Shown here: piece after piece, positions 19,718-30,961 of the stretch
How the letters are laid out: each line of letters opens with the position of its first letter
Position numbering within the stretch: the stretch's first letter is position 1
NCBI RefSeq assembly: GCF_000706645.1
Contig: NZ_KL407337.1
Coordinates: 312,320 to 376,319 of the forward strand
From: Bartonella rochalimae ATCC BAA-1498
GTDB taxonomy: Bacteria; Pseudomonadota; Alphaproteobacteria; Rhizobiales; Rhizobiaceae
DNA length: 64,000 nt
Direction of reading: 5' to 3'
The notes under the pieces: model-generated
Database searches by the model: none
What the model was told of the DNA's origin: nothing
What the model saw: the letters and a program-made list of their open reading frames with translations, nothing else
Position numbers and translations under genes: made by a program

Positions 19718-21202
19718 TTATGTCCACCATTTTTCAGCATTTAATGTTCCTGCTGCTTGTTCTATAATATATGCTATTTTAAAAATCACTTCCTCAGAAA
19801 AAGATCTACCTATTAATTGTAATCCTAGAGGCAAACCATCTAATGATAAACCTGCAGGAACAGAAATCCCTGGTAAGCCAGCCATATTAACTGGCACAGT
19901 AAAAATATCATTAAGATACATGGCTATTGTATCATTCTTTATTTTTTCATCTGCAATACTAAAAGCGGATGTTGGCGTTGCAGGAGTTAGGATAGCATCA
20001 ATACCAAGCCCAAAACAATGATCAAAATCACGTTTAATTAAAGTTCGTACTTTCTGAGCTTTAAGATAATAAGCATCATAATACCCCGCAGAGAGAACAT
20101 AAGTTCCAATCAAAATACGCCGTCTGACTTCATCACCAAAACCAGCTGAACGGGTATTTTCATACATTTCAATGACATCTTTTCCTGGTATACGAAGCCC
20201 AAAACGAACACCATCATAACGTGCTAAATTAGAAGATGCTTCAGCAGGAGCTAAAATATAATAAGTAGGCAAAGCATACTTTGTATGAGGTAAAGAAATA
20301 TCAATAATCTCTGCTCCTGCATCTTTTAGCCAATTCATTCCTTTTTGCCAAAGATCAACAATTTCTTCAGACATCCCTTCAATATAATATTCTTTTGGGA
20401 TACCAATTTTCATTCCTTTGATCGATTGACCAAGATAGCTTTCATAATCAGGTACTGGTAAATCAACTGAAGTTGAATCCTTACTATCAAAGGAAGCCAT
20501 TGATTTTAACATAATTGCACAATCACGCACATCTCGTCCAATAGGTCCCGCTTGATCCAGTGATGAGGCATAAGCTATCATCCCCCAACGCGAACACCGA
20601 CCATAAGTTGGTTTTATCCCTACAGTGCCAGTAAAAGCTGCTGGCTGACGTATTGATCCACCAGTATCAGTTGCTGTTGCTCCCGCACAAAGATGAGCTG
20701 CCACAGCAGCAGCAGAACCTCCTGATGAACCACCAGGCACAAGCTTCTCATCTGATTCTTTTTTTCGCCATGGATTAATAGTTGGGCCATAACATGATGT
20801 TTTATTAGATGATCCCATAGCAAACTCATCCATATTCAGCTTACCTAACATAACTGCTCCATCTTTCCATAAATTAGCAGTTACAGTTGATTCATATTTT
20901 GGTTTAAAACCGTCTAAAATATATGAACAAGCCTGAGTATGTATATCTTGTGTTGCAAAGAGATCCTTAATTCCCAGTGGAATACCTTCTAAAATGCCAG
21001 CCTTTCCTTTCGCTAAACGGATATCGGATTCAACTGCCATTTTTGTTGCTTGTTCTGCAGTTATTGCTACATAAGCATTCAGAATTGGATTAGCCAATTC
21101 AATTGCTTTCAAATAAGCTTCTGTTAGTTCAATTGCTTTCAAGTCTCCCTTTTTTAAAGCATCACGAGCTTGTGCAATTGTTAAGGTTATCAAATCGGTC
21201 AT
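19718..21202 (-). CDS. gatA: Aspartyl/glutamyl-tRNA amidotransferase subunit A
   Basis: This 494-residue amidase subunit of GatCAB converts misacylated Glu-tRNA(Gln) or Asp-tRNA(Asn) to the amide form. The Ser-cisSer-Lys triad elements are visible: the lysine in [10 protein letters not shown] and the serines in [11 protein letters not shown] and [12 protein letters not shown]. It lies 30 bp after gatC. gatB is not in this window, which is common. Confidence 0.96.
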   Translation of the reverse strand: MTDLITLTIAQARDALKKGDLKAIELTEAYLKAIELANPILNAYVAITAEQATKMAVESDIRLAKGKAGILEGIPLGIKDLFATQDIHTQACSYILDGFKPKYESTVTANLWKDGAVMLGKLNMDEFAMGSSNKTSCYGPTINPWRKKESDEKLVPGGSSGGSAAAVAAHLCAGATATDTGGSIRQPAAFTGTVGIKPTYGRCSRWGMIAYASSLDQAGPIGRDVRDCAIMLKSMASFDSKDSTSVDLPVPDYESYLGQSIKGMKIGIPKEYYIEGMSEEIVDLWQKGMNWLKDAGAEIIDISLPHTKYALPTYYILAPAEASSNLARYDGVRFGLRIPGKDVIEMYENTRSAGFGDEVRRRILIGTYVLSAGYYDAYYLKAQKVRTLIKRDFDHCFGLGIDAILTPATPTSAFSIADEKIKNDTIAMYLNDIFTVPVNMAGLPGISVPAGLSLDGLPLGLQLIGRSFSEEVIFKIAYIIEQAAGTLNAEKWWT

Positions 21203-21232
21203 GTTGATTCTCGAGTTTTAAAATATAAAAAA

Positions 21233-21520
21233 TTATTCGACTACTTTTGGAACAAGAAAAAGATTTTCTTCTGCTAAAGGCGCATTTGCTATAATATCCA
21301 CAACCTTATTACCATCCGTAACCTCATCCTCACGTTTTCGTAACGTCATTGGAATTACTGATGTTAGTGGCTCAACTCCATCAACATCAACTTCGTCAAG
21401 TTGTTTTACAAAATCTAAAACGGTATTAAACTCCTCTGTTATACGTTCAACTTCATCATTATGGATAGCAATACGTGCTAATTTTGCCACCCGCTTGACT
21501 GTTTTACTCTCAACAGACAT
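21233..21520 (-). CDS. gatC: Aspartyl/glutamyl-tRNA amidotransferase subunit C
   Basis: This 95-residue protein stabilises the GatA-GatB pair. The start [19 protein letters not shown] and the middle [20 protein letters not shown] are characteristic, and the end [14 protein letters not shown] is the conserved C terminus. It forms an operon with gatA and is divergent from ruvX. Confidence 0.95.
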   Translation of the reverse strand: MSVESKTVKRVAKLARIAIHNDEVERITEEFNTVLDFVKQLDEVDVDGVEPLTSVIPMTLRKREDEVTDGNKVVDIIANAPLAEENLFLVPKVVE

Positions 21521-21673
21521 ATTATACCTTCCTACTTGATTTACTCTAATATTATTAGCCTATTCATTTTTTGGCTATACAAGTCTACATCTATAAGCGC
21601 AAGAATATTGATATTTACACCCCAATTTTTATAGCAACTAACGAAAATATTATGATACTCTAAGCATATAAAC

Positions 21674-22165
21674 ATGGCCATTATCAGCATAAATGAAGTT
21701 ATGACACATCTTTCACTTGGGCAGACAATAGCAAGCTTAGATTTGGGTACCAAAACAATTGGAATTGCTATTTCTGATATTAGTTTAACATTTTCAAATC
21801 CGCGACCTGTTATTTATCGAAAAAAATTCACATTAGATGCTCTCACGCTTATACAGATTTTTAACAATGAAAATGTAGGGGCTATTATCATTGGCTTACC
21901 TCTTAATATGAATGGAAGCAATGGCCCACGTGTTCAAGCAACTAAAACTTTTGTTAGTAATATGGCAACATATACAGAAATTCCTTTTGTTTTTTGGGAT
22001 GAACGATTATCAACAATCGCTGCAGAACGTCTTCTTTTAGAAATGGATATGTCACGCTCTAAGAGAAAATCACGTATTGATTCAGCTGCTGCTGCTTTCA
22101 TTTTACAAGGTGCTCTCGATAGAATTAAGACTCTGCCATCAAACAGTAGGATAGAGAATATCTAA
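21674..22165 (+). CDS. ruvX: Putative pre-16S rRNA nuclease (YqgF/RuvX family)
   Basis: This 163-residue RNase H-fold protein has the motifs [17 protein letters not shown] (about 19-35), [16 protein letters not shown], and [13 protein letters not shown], with the acidic residues for metal binding intact. It ends with [15 protein letters not shown]. The family processes the 5' end of 16S rRNA. The 3' end overlaps the end of the facing AidB-like gene by 27 bp. Confidence 0.93.
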   Translation: MAIISINEVMTHLSLGQTIASLDLGTKTIGIAISDISLTFSNPRPVIYRKKFTLDALTLIQIFNNENVGAIIIGLPLNMNGSNGPRVQATKTFVSNMATYTEIPFVFWDERLSTIAAERLLLEMDMSRSKRKSRIDSAAAAFILQGALDRIKTLPSNSRIENI

Positions 22166-23767
22166 TAATTGCGTTGGATTATATCGTGCAATCAACATAC
22201 CATAAGATGATCTCCATTGTCCTCCAAGACGGCTTTCCATGTAAGCATTTACAATATATTCTACTTCTGTATAACGTAACGCAGCACTAGCAGATGCATA
22301 TGCCATCTGCTCAACAAAAAACCTACCAGCTCCCTCATTCGTTGAAGCCATATTCACAGCGGATTTAATAATCTCAATCGCTCGTGGACCAGCTTGTCCA
22401 ATATCAGCTGCAATTTTTTCTAATAATTGCTGAAATAATCCAGGTGCTTTATCTCCTATAAGAATTGCATCCCTTACCAATTGATTCATACCACTATTTT
22501 TAACTATTCGTGCAGGACTATCACGCAATATTTGCAACAAGGGATTACTATCCGTAAAACTCTCTATACCAACCTGCGCAATAATTTCACCAACAATTGG
22601 AATCACTAATTGACTAACATGACAAGCAATAATAGGTGTCATAATTCTTGCAAAAGCTGCCTCAGAACGATTATCTACAGCATTATCAAATGCTCGGGCT
22701 AAACGCATAACCAATGCTTGCGAAGCAGCTATATCAAGTGCAATATCAGCAAAAATACGCTCTGTTAATGGTGGAAAGGGTTGATTTGGCATTTTCTTCC
22801 GAAGAAAATCTATACTAAATTGAAGTGCAGACCGCAAAACACCTGCAGATATTATAGCTTGATCGAAACGCATCATCGTTTCGATATCCTTAATCACCTT
22901 AGCCCCTTCTCCTACGTTACCCAAAAGCCAACCACAACAACCTCGGAATTCAATAACTCCCTCTGGAGCTGAACATTCTCCAGACCGCTGAATTAAATAA
23001 CGAATTAATATAGTACCATTTAATAAGCCATTTTCTTGCAACCGTGGAATTAAAAAGCAGCTTAAAAGGCCATCTATCTCTGCGCTTACAATATATCCGT
23101 CAGCCATCGGATTAACAACATTGGTTTTTATAATGTTTAAACGGTATAGATCACGCCCCATTTTCTCATCAAAAGAAATCCTTTGAACAGCTGGAAAATT
23201 GAAAGTATATTTCTCACTTTCCTCAATATTATCAAAAGCACAAGTCAGTGAGGCGCCTGTTTTATTATCAATAGGCTTAGAAGATAAATCATACTGACGT
23301 GATAAAAGTGCATCTTGCCATTTTTTAAATAGTTCAATATCACCAATTAAAACTGCAATAGCAGCACTTGCTACAGTGATCTCATTCAAATGTCCTGTTT
23401 CCAAACCGGCCAATAAAGCCAAGCGAATAGCACGCGCCTGATAACGTACTCCATTCTCTGAAGTCGCACTTTCCCAAAGCGAAGAAACTAAACCTGCTTG
23501 TCTAGAATACCTCTGAAGATTATGATAAGAAGGATGAATATCTAATTCTTCTTTTGACTGTTTCCATCGATTATTATAGTGCAACCGGGGCCGGTGGCTG
23601 TTAGCTAAACGTGCAAGATCCCACGCCTCATCACTAGCCACAAAAGTTCCTATTTCCTCAAAGCTTGCCAACAAGGAAGTAGGTAAAGTAGACGCAATAC
23701 GAAACATAAGCGTATCACTAAGAAATGCATTTTTTCGCTGTAAATTCTGCGTGAATACAACATTCAT
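22139..23767 (-). CDS. Degenerate AidB-like acyl-CoA dehydrogenase family protein
   Basis: The product is about 542 residues from the ATG at 23767, chosen because AGGAA lies 8 bases upstream. It aligns by eye with Aid[17 protein letters not shown] (78-93), [10 protein letters not shown] (233-242), [16 protein letters not shown], and the helical bundle [15 protein letters not shown]. The AidB flavin segment, of the type MTEKQGGSD, is replaced around residues 174-187 by [12 protein letters not shown]. The later WEGSGN-like segment is VKNSGM. FAD binding and dehydrogenase activity are therefore doubtful. A structural or DNA-associated role is possible. The frame is open throughout, so it is not an obvious pseudogene. 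Confidence 0.78.
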   Translation of the reverse strand: MNVVFTQNLQRKNAFLSDTLMFRIASTLPTSLLASFEEIGTFVASDEAWDLARLANSHRPRLHYNNRWKQSKEELDIHPSYHNLQRYSRQAGLVSSLWESATSENGVRYQARAIRLALLAGLETGHLNEITVASAAIAVLIGDIELFKKWQDALLSRQYDLSSKPIDNKTGASLTCAFDNIEESEKYTFNFPAVQRISFDEKMGRDLYRLNIIKTNVVNPMADGYIVSAEIDGLLSCFLIPRLQENGLLNGTILIRYLIQRSGECSAPEGVIEFRGCCGWLLGNVGEGAKVIKDIETMMRFDQAIISAGVLRSALQFSIDFLRKKMPNQPFPPLTERIFADIALDIAASQALVMRLARAFDNAVDNRSEAAFARIMTPIIACHVSQLVIPIVGEIIAQVGIESFTDSNPLLQILRDSPARIVKNSGMNQLVRDAILIGDKAPGLFQQLLEKIAADIGQAGPRAIEIIKSAVNMASTNEGAGRFFVEQMAYASASAALRYTEVEYIVNAYMESRLGGQWRSSYGMLIARYNPTQLLDILYPTV

Positions 23768-23893
23768 ATAGTATATTCCTATTATTAGAATCACTCACAT
23801 CATAGACTATTTGCCTTTTTACAGCTAAAAACATTTATTATATTTAAACAAATGCTGATTTACGCTCTTTAGAGATCTATAGAAAAGAATACT

Positions 23894-24859
23894 ATGACTC
23901 ATAATACTACTTTTCCAATTTTTCCTCACCGACATCTTTTAGGGATTAAACACCTCACTGTACAAGACCTTAATATATTACTTGATCGCGCAGATGAGAA
24001 CGTACTTCTTTCCAAGAAAATTAATAAAAAACAATCTATATTGCATGGGTATACACAAATTAATCTCTTCTTTGAAGCTTCCACAAGAACTCAATCTTCG
24101 TTTGAATTAGCTGGCAAACGATTAGGGGCAGACGTGATGAACATGGCTATTAGTAATTCGTCTGTAAAAAAAGGAGAAACATTAATTGACACAGCCACAA
24201 CTCTTAATGCTATGAAACCTGATATACTCGTTGTTCGCCATAGCTGTGCTGGAACTGCAGCGCTTTTAGCACAAAAAGTTGATTGTTGCGTAGTTAATGC
24301 AGGTGATGGTGCACATGAACACCCAACACAAGCTTTATTAGATGCTCTAACCATTAGAAGAATAAAAGGTCATATTGAAGGATTAACTGTCGCAATTTGT
24401 GGTGATATTTTACATTCACGCGTCGCCCGTTCTAATATTATCAGCCTCAATGCTTTAGGAGCTCGTATTCGTGCTGTTGCCCCATCAACACTTCTCCCTC
24501 CTGGAATCTCAAATATGAGTGTTGAAGTATTTAATACAATGAAAGAAGGTCTAAAAGGTGCTGATGTTATCGTGATGCTACGCTTACAACGCGAGCGTAT
24601 GACAAGTGCTTTTATCCCTTCTATTCGTGAATATTTCCATTATTTTGGTTTGCATAAAGAAAATTTAGCGTATGCTAAAAATGATTGCATTATCATGCAC
24701 CCTGGCCCAATAAACCGTGGTGTAGAAATTGCTTCTGATATAGCAGATAGTACACAAAGTATGATTCACACACAAGTAGAAATGGGTATTGCTGTGCGCA
24801 TGGCGGTCATGGAGGCTTTATTAGATTTGCGCCATAACTGGAGTAAAGAAAAGAAATGA
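23894..24859 (+). CDS. pyrB: Aspartate carbamoyltransferase catalytic subunit
   Basis: This 321-residue enzyme joins carbamoyl phosphate and aspartate in pyrimidine synthesis. The carbamoyl-phosphate loop [20 protein letters not shown] (about 57-76) and the segment [12 protein letters not shown] are intact, as are MLRLQRER and [12 protein letters not shown]. It overlaps the next gene by 4 bp (ATGA). No regulatory pyrI gene is present, as expected outside enterics. Confidence 0.96.
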   Translation: MTHNTTFPIFPHRHLLGIKHLTVQDLNILLDRADENVLLSKKINKKQSILHGYTQINLFFEASTRTQSSFELAGKRLGADVMNMAISNSSVKKGETLIDTATTLNAMKPDILVVRHSCAGTAALLAQKVDCCVVNAGDGAHEHPTQALLDALTIRRIKGHIEGLTVAICGDILHSRVARSNIISLNALGARIRAVAPSTLLPPGISNMSVEVFNTMKEGLKGADVIVMLRLQRERMTSAFIPSIREYFHYFGLHKENLAYAKNDCIIMHPGPINRGVEIASDIADSTQSMIHTQVEMGIAVRMAVMEALLDLRHNWSKEKK

Positions 24860-26160
24860 CAAAACCAATAGTTTTTCAAAACGCCCGCATTGTTGATCCT
24901 TCACGCGCAATTGATGAAATCGGTACAGTTATCATTGAAAATGGACTGATTGTAGCCGCTGGAAAAGAAGCTTTGAATCAAGGAATACCAGAAGGAGCAG
25001 AAACCATTGATGCACAAGATAAAGCAATTTTTCCTGGACTTGTTGATGCTCAAGTCTTTATCGGAGAACCAGGAGCTGAATACCCTGAAACTATTGCTTC
25101 AGCAAGCCAATCTGCAGCAGCCGGTGGTATTACCTCATTTCTTATGATGCCTGATACACAGACGATAATTGATAATGTAGCTCTTATTAAATTTATTACA
25201 TGCACAGCGCATGAAACGTCATTAGTTAATATTTATCCAGTTGCTGCTATCACGCAAGGTCTGCAAGGACAAAAAATCACTGAATTTGGTTTATTGAAAG
25301 ATGCAGGAGCAGTTGCCTTTAGTGAAGGAAAAAAGACACTCCAAAATTCAGCTGTGATGCGGCGGGCAATGATTTATGCACGTGATTTCGATATTGCATT
25401 GATTCATGAAACACAAGACCACGATCTTTCTGATCAAGGCGTTATGAATGAAGGTTTATTAGCGAGTTGGCTTGGTTTTTCTGGAATTCCGCGTGAGGCA
25501 GAAGTCATTCCACTCGAAAGAGACTTACGGCTAGCTATTCTAACACAAACACGTTACCACGCAGCACAGATATCGACAGCTATGTCTGCTGACGCTATTC
25601 GTTTAGCAAAACAAAATAGTGAAAAAATTTCAGCTGGTGTATCTATTAATCACTTATCTTTAAATGAAAATGATATTGGTGAATATCGTACTTTTTTCCG
25701 CTTAATGCCCCCATTACGTGCAGAAGAAGATCGTATAGCAATGATTAAAGCAATAAAAGATAGGACAATAGATATTATTTCTTCTTCTCACAATCCTCAA
25801 AGCATTGATAGAAAACGCTTGCCATTTCAAGAGGCTGCGCCAGGTGCTATTGGTATGGAAACTTTATTAAGTGCGGCTTTACGCCTTTATCACAATGAAA
25901 CTGTACCTCTTTTACGATTAGTTGAACTTTTATCAACAGCACCTGCAAAACTCTTTGGTCTCAATGCTGGAACGCTTATGAAAGGCGCTCATGCAGATCT
26001 TATTTTGGTTGATTTAGATGAGCCATGGGTCTTATCTGTAGATACGCTACATTCACGTTCAAAAAATACTCCCTTCGAAAATGCTCGTTTTCAGGGACGT
26101 GTTCTTCAAACTTTTGTAAAGGGACAATCAGTATTTAAAATTAATCAGCAAAGCAAATGA
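24856..26160 (+). CDS. pyrC: Dihydroorotase-like protein lacking metal ligands (pseudo-dihydroorotase)
   Basis: This 434-residue amidohydrolase-fold protein looks like a dihydroorotase over its full length, with [20 protein letters not shown] at 59-78. The metal-binding HxH expected in this motif reads QVF. The later histidine in the HISTA segment is Gln (AAQISTA), and the catalytic TDHAPH region is SSSHNPQ. Hydrolase activity is therefore unlikely. Known non-catalytic homologues (PyrX in Pseudomonas) assemble with PyrB, and the 4-bp overlap with pyrB supports that role. A true PyrC should be encoded elsewhere. The symbol follows common usage for this locus. Confidence 0.85.
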   Translation: MTKPIVFQNARIVDPSRAIDEIGTVIIENGLIVAAGKEALNQGIPEGAETIDAQDKAIFPGLVDAQVFIGEPGAEYPETIASASQSAAAGGITSFLMMPDTQTIIDNVALIKFITCTAHETSLVNIYPVAAITQGLQGQKITEFGLLKDAGAVAFSEGKKTLQNSAVMRRAMIYARDFDIALIHETQDHDLSDQGVMNEGLLASWLGFSGIPREAEVIPLERDLRLAILTQTRYHAAQISTAMSADAIRLAKQNSEKISAGVSINHLSLNENDIGEYRTFFRLMPPLRAEEDRIAMIKAIKDRTIDIISSSHNPQSIDRKRLPFQEAAPGAIGMETLLSAALRLYHNETVPLLRLVELLSTAPAKLFGLNAGTLMKGAHADLILVDLDEPWVLSVDTLHSRSKNTPFENARFQGRVLQTFVKGQSVFKINQQSK

Positions 26161-26795
26161 GATTCTTAATGAGTGAAGTAGAAACACTTTTGCAATTCAA
26201 TACATGTCTTATTTTCCTGATATCTTATCTCATTGGTTCTGTACCATTTGGATTACTTTTTACAAAATTTTATAAACTTGGCGATATAAGAACAATTGGT
26301 TCTGGAAATATCGGAGCGACAAATGTTTTACGAACAGGAAATAAAAAAATCGCAACTCTTACTCTTCTATGCGATATATTAAAAGGCACTTTTGTTATTT
26401 GGGTGACAAAATTTCTATTTCCTACTGTAGAAATTGCTCTTCTGGCTGGATTTTTAGCTTTCTTAGGGCATATTTATCCCATATGGCTTAAATTCAAAGG
26501 AGGTAAAGGAGTTGCAACTTATCTAGGTGTCTGCTTAGGTTTTGATTGGTTAGCAGCTCTTATTTTTATTATTGTCTGGATAGGAGCGTTTATATTAACG
26601 CGCTATTCTTCATTTTCTGCACTTGCGGCTGTAATTATTACTCCAATTTTTATTTACTATCATTCCCCTTCTTTCTATGTTGCTTGCATAGTAATAATAA
26701 TGAGCATACTCGTTATTATAAAACATCATACTAATATTCGCAGATTATTAGCAGGGGAAGAAAATAAAATTGATACCACAAATAGGAATAAATAA
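26157..26795 (+). CDS. plsY: Glycerol-3-phosphate acyltransferase PlsY
   Basis: This 212-residue inner-membrane enzyme transfers the acyl group from acyl-phosphate (made by PlsX) to glycerol-3-phosphate. [26 protein letters not shown] and [13 protein letters not shown] are the three family motifs, between about five membrane helices. The ATG at 26157 overlaps the previous stop (ATGA). A second ATG at 26169 is possible. The 3' end overlaps dprA by about 26 bp. Confidence 0.94.
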   Translation: MRFLMSEVETLLQFNTCLIFLISYLIGSVPFGLLFTKFYKLGDIRTIGSGNIGATNVLRTGNKKIATLTLLCDILKGTFVIWVTKFLFPTVEIALLAGFLAFLGHIYPIWLKFKGGKGVATYLGVCLGFDWLAALIFIIVWIGAFILTRYSSFSALAAVIITPIFIYYHSPSFYVACIVIIMSILVIIKHHTNIRRLLAGEENKIDTTNRNK

Positions 26796-27954
26796 AGGAA
26801 TTTTGCTTACTGATCAGCAACGATTAAATTGGTTGCGGTTATTACGCAGCGAAAATATTGGAGCAGTTACTTTTCGTAATTTGATTGACCATTATAAAAC
26901 AGCAGAAAATGCTCTTGCTATGCTTCCTGAGCTTAGTAAAAATGGAGGGCTTCGTAAACCTATTCGAATCGCGACATTAGATGATGCCGAAAAAGAAATG
27001 CAACAAGCTGAAAAACAAGGTATTAGGTTTATCGGTATAGGAGAACCAGATTATCCACCATTTCTCAAAATAGTAGAAGCATCACCTCCACTTATTGCCA
27101 TAAAAGGTGATTGCTCGATTTTTCAAAAACCTTCTGTTGGGATTGTTGGTTCTCGAAATGCCTCTGCAGTCGGCAAAAAATTAACTAATCAGTTTGCTCA
27201 TTTTATTGGTAATGCTGGTTTTACGATTATTTCTGGACTTGCACGTGGAATTGATAGCACTGCTCATCAAGCAAGTTTGCTAACAGGCACAGTTGCAGTT
27301 ATGGCTGGTGGTATTGATCACATTTACCCTCCCGAAAATCAAAAACTCTATGATGATATTCTTGCTAATGGTGGAGCAATTATTAGTGAAATGCCCATTG
27401 GTTGGAAAGCCCGTGCTATCGACTTCTCAAGAAGAAATCGTATTATTGCAGCTCTATCGCTTGGTCTTTTAGTGGTAGAAGCGGCCATGCGATCAGGCTC
27501 CTTAATTACAGCACGCCAAGCTGTTGAAATGGGACGATTGATTTTCGCTATTCCAGGTTCTCCACTTGATCCAAGAGCAATTGGTACAAATAATCTTATT
27601 AAAGAAGGTGCTTTGCTGGTTACACATCCCTCTGATATTATAGAAACACTCACACCATTAACATCGAATACAACCGATCCTCAACTTAGCTTTTTTGAAG
27701 AAACATATTCAATTCAATTTCCACAAGAAAATACTAGTCCTCCTAAGCAAATAACGAATGAGACTTCTTTGATTGGAGATGATATAGAACGTGAAGCTGT
27801 CCTTTCGGCTCTATCAAGCACTCCAATTGATTTAGATACACTCAGCATTTATTCAGGTGTTTCGTTACAAAAACTCTACCTCTTGTTAATTGAACTGGAT
27901 CTTGCTGGAAAGCTTATTCGGCACTCTGGCGGTTACGTATCATTGTCGACTTAG
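26770..27954 (+). CDS. dprA: DNA-processing protein DprA
   Basis: This protein, up to 394 residues, protects incoming single-stranded DNA and loads RecA. Its Rossmann-like core is clear: [50 protein letters not shown], and [21 protein letters not shown] small winged-helix domain follows at about 335-394. The start is uncertain. The TTG at 26770 lies within plsY, and no ATG occurs before the conserved [10 protein letters not shown] segment. Confidence 0.92.
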   Translation: MIPQIGINKGILLTDQQRLNWLRLLRSENIGAVTFRNLIDHYKTAENALAMLPELSKNGGLRKPIRIATLDDAEKEMQQAEKQGIRFIGIGEPDYPPFLKIVEASPPLIAIKGDCSIFQKPSVGIVGSRNASAVGKKLTNQFAHFIGNAGFTIISGLARGIDSTAHQASLLTGTVAVMAGGIDHIYPPENQKLYDDILANGGAIISEMPIGWKARAIDFSRRNRIIAALSLGLLVVEAAMRSGSLITARQAVEMGRLIFAIPGSPLDPRAIGTNNLIKEGALLVTHPSDIIETLTPLTSNTTDPQLSFFEETYSIQFPQENTSPPKQITNETSLIGDDIEREAVLSALSSTPIDLDTLSIYSGVSLQKLYLLLIELDLAGKLIRHSGGYVSLST

Positions 27955-28120
27955 GATCTTCTCCAAGAGCCTCAGAACTATTAATAATGCTTTGCCCCTC
28001 TTCAGCTGCCATATCCAAAAGCAATGCTAAAAGTGGACTATGAGCTTGACGTGCCATCTGGCTCATTTGTTTTGACATATCTGTAATATAGTGGATAATC
28101 TTTAAGTGATTTATAAACAT
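27914..28120 (-). CDS. Small conserved hypothetical protein
   Basis: This 68-residue frame has a GGAT ribosome-binding site before its ATG. The segment HYITDMSKQMSQMARQAHSP followed by LLALLLDMAAEEGQSII resembles a short helical protein I associate with Rhizobiales hypothetical families. The 3' end overlaps the end of the facing dprA by 41 bp. The function is unknown. It could be a chance frame, but the composition is protein-like and the start is well placed. Confidence 0.5.
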   Translation of the reverse strand: MFINHLKIIHYITDMSKQMSQMARQAHSPLLALLLDMAAEEGQSIINSSEALGEDPKSTMIRNRQSAE

Positions 28121-28366
28121 AATCTTTTATCCTTGAGCATTCTCCCCACCTCTCAATAGATGTTATCTTAGTATTTTGCCGTATGCTTTTTATATTGGCT
28201 GTGGAAAATAAGTTATACGATTTCTTTTATAAGGTGTATTTTTAATAATAACAATCAAAAGTTGTATAATATAGTTTTTTTTTATGTGCTCTTGACCAAT
28301 TGTCATTAGCTATTCATTTGAAAGAAGTTTATAAAGGGAATTTTGTTTCAACATTCGGATAAAATT

Positions 28367-30958
28367 ATGGATATTGTTATCGTTGAATCTCCAGCAAAAG
28401 CAAAAACAATCAATAAATACCTTGGATCTCAATACAAAGTCATAGCATCATTTGGGCATGTACGTGATTTATCTGCAAAAGATGGCTCTGTTCTTCCTGA
28501 TAAAGATTTTGCTATGAAGTGGGATATTGATACTGCTTCAGCAAAACGTTTGAATGAAATAGCAAAAGCAGTCAAAGAAGCCGATAGCCTTATCTTAGCA
28601 ACAGACCCTGATCGTGAAGGAGAAGCTATTTCATGGCATATCCTTGATGTTCTAAAACAAAAAAAAGTTTTAAACGATCAACGTGTTAAACGAGTTGTTT
28701 TTAATGCAATCACGAAAAAATCCGTTCTTGATGCCATGAAAAATCCACGCGATATTGATATATCGCTTGTAGATGCCTATCTTGCACGTCGAGCTCTCGA
28801 CTACCTGGTTGGGTTTACTCTCTCACCTGTTTTATGGCGCAAATTACCTGGTGCTCGTTCTGCTGGTCGTGTTCAATCAGTTGCTTTACGTATCATTTGC
28901 AATCGCGAATCAGAGATTGAGCAATTCATTAAAGAAGACTACTGGTCAATTACAACATACTTGAAAACACTCCAAAATAATATTTTTCATGCACGGTTAA
29001 TAGAATTTAACCATAACAAACTTGGTAAGCTTGATATTCAATCCCAAGAACAAGCTGATCAAATTCTCTCTATGTTGGAAAAAGCAAATTATCGCACGTT
29101 AAGTATTGAAGCCAAGCCTATAAAAAGGAATCCTTCTCCACCCTTTACAACATCTACATTACAACAAGCTGCTTCTTCAAAATTGGGTTTTTCAGCTTCT
29201 CGCACAATGCAAGTTGCTCAAAAGCTTTATGAAGGTGTTGAAATCAATGGTGAAACAGCAGGACTTATTACTTATATGCGTACTGATGGAGTGCAAATGG
29301 CTTCAGAAGCTATTGATGCAGCACGAAAAGCGATTATTGATTCTTTTGGAAGAAATTATCTTCCTGAAAAACCACGTTTTTATTCAACAAAAGCTAAGAA
29401 TGCACAAGAAGCACATGAAGCTATTCGTCCTACAGATTTTACACGTCATCCTAATCAAGTGTGCAATTTTCTCGATAGTGATCAAGCAAAACTCTATGAA
29501 TTAATATGGAAACGCGCAATTGCCAGCCAAATGTGTTCTGCTGAAATTGAACGTACAACTGTCGAAATTGAAGCATCTCAAGAAGAAAATCACGCTCATT
29601 TACGCGCAACAGGCTCTGTTATTCGTTTTGATGGCTTCATTTCTGCTTATACGGATCCAAAAGAAGAAGAAAATAGTGATGAGGATGAATCAACACGTCT
29701 TCCGCAGATTAATGTTGGAGAATCACTTACAAAAGAAAAAGTTGAATCGGTCAAACATACGACAGAACCACCTCCTCGTTATTCTGAATCTGCATTAATT
29801 AAAAAACTTGAAGAATTGGGAATTGGTAGGCCTTCAACTTATGCATCTACATTAAGCACACTTTGTGATCGTGGATATATCATAACCGATAAACGCAAAC
29901 TTATCCCTGATGTTAAAGGACGTATTGTTACAGCCTTTCTTGAAAATTTTTTTAATCGCTATGTAGAATATGGTTTTACAGCAGCTCTTGAAGAAAAATT
30001 AGATCTTATATCCGATGGAAAACTTTCCTGGAAAGATGTTTTACGCGATTTTTGGGATGAATTTAATGCATCTATTACGAGTATCCAAGAACTCCGCATA
30101 ATGAACGTTCTTGATGTTTTAAACGTAACGTTAGCTCCTCTTGCTTTCCCGACACGTGAAGACGGAAGTGATTGCCGCTCTTGTCCCCTTTGTACAAATG
30201 GCCAATTATCATTAAAATTAGGGCGCTATGGTGCATTCGTTGGTTGCTCTAATTATCCTGAATGTAAATATACACGCCAATTAGGTTCAGATACAGAAGA
30301 ACAAAGCAAAGCGGTGCACAATGATGAACCTGTTATGCTCGGTATTGATCCTGAAACAGGGAAAGATATTTCCCTTCGTCATGGCCGCTTTGGTCCATAT
30401 ATTCAACTTGGCGAAGGTAAAGAAATTAAGCGTGCAAGTTTGCCTAAAGGGTGGCACATAGAAAATATTGATTTTGATAAAGCTTTAGCTTTGCTGTCTT
30501 TACCTCGTGAAGTTGGCATTCATCCTGAAACAGGAAAAATAATTACAGCCGCAATTGGACGATATGGTCCTTATCTTGCTCATGATGGACAATACACAAA
30601 TCTTTTTAGTACAGATGAAGTCTTTGATATCGGCATTAATCGCGCTGTTACAATACTTGCTGAAAAAAAAGAGAGTACAACAAACCGACGTAAAATAACA
30701 CCTGCTACGCTGGCAACACTAGGAGATCACCCAGAAGGTGGACTAATTACTATACGTAATGGTCTTTATGGTCCATATGTTAACTGGAATAAAATTAATG
30801 CTACCTTACCAAAGGATAAAGATCCAGCTACAGTCACACTTGCAGAAGCATTAGAACTTATATTAGCTAAAGCATCGATAAAAAAAACAAAACAAAAAGC
30901 TACTTCAAAAAAGAAGGCAACACCAAAAAAATCCTCACCCCGCAAAAAGAAAGCATAA
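28367..30958 (+). CDS. topA: DNA topoisomerase I
   Basis: This type IA topoisomerase of 863 residues relaxes negative supercoils. The Toprim motif is MDIVIVESPAKAKTINKYLG at the N terminus with DPDREGEAISWH. The active tyrosine is in GLITYMRTDG. A C-terminal zinc-ribbon segment CRSCPLCTNGQ...CSNYPECKY is followed by repeated RxGxYGPY-type domains and a lysine-rich tail. The ATG at 28367 matches the family start and has GGAT 8 bases upstream. A TTG at 28343 also reads in frame. Confidence 0.96.
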   Translation: MDIVIVESPAKAKTINKYLGSQYKVIASFGHVRDLSAKDGSVLPDKDFAMKWDIDTASAKRLNEIAKAVKEADSLILATDPDREGEAISWHILDVLKQKKVLNDQRVKRVVFNAITKKSVLDAMKNPRDIDISLVDAYLARRALDYLVGFTLSPVLWRKLPGARSAGRVQSVALRIICNRESEIEQFIKEDYWSITTYLKTLQNNIFHARLIEFNHNKLGKLDIQSQEQADQILSMLEKANYRTLSIEAKPIKRNPSPPFTTSTLQQAASSKLGFSASRTMQVAQKLYEGVEINGETAGLITYMRTDGVQMASEAIDAARKAIIDSFGRNYLPEKPRFYSTKAKNAQEAHEAIRPTDFTRHPNQVCNFLDSDQAKLYELIWKRAIASQMCSAEIERTTVEIEASQEENHAHLRATGSVIRFDGFISAYTDPKEEENSDEDESTRLPQINVGESLTKEKVESVKHTTEPPPRYSESALIKKLEELGIGRPSTYASTLSTLCDRGYIITDKRKLIPDVKGRIVTAFLENFFNRYVEYGFTAALEEKLDLISDGKLSWKDVLRDFWDEFNASITSIQELRIMNVLDVLNVTLAPLAFPTREDGSDCRSCPLCTNGQLSLKLGRYGAFVGCSNYPECKYTRQLGSDTEEQSKAVHNDEPVMLGIDPETGKDISLRHGRFGPYIQLGEGKEIKRASLPKGWHIENIDFDKALALLSLPREVGIHPETGKIITAAIGRYGPYLAHDGQYTNLFSTDEVFDIGINRAVTILAEKKESTTNRRKITPATLATLGDHPEGGLITIRNGLYGPYVNWNKINATLPKDKDPATVTLAEALELILAKASIKKTKQKATSKKKATPKKSSPRKKKA

Positions 30959-30961
30959 ATT

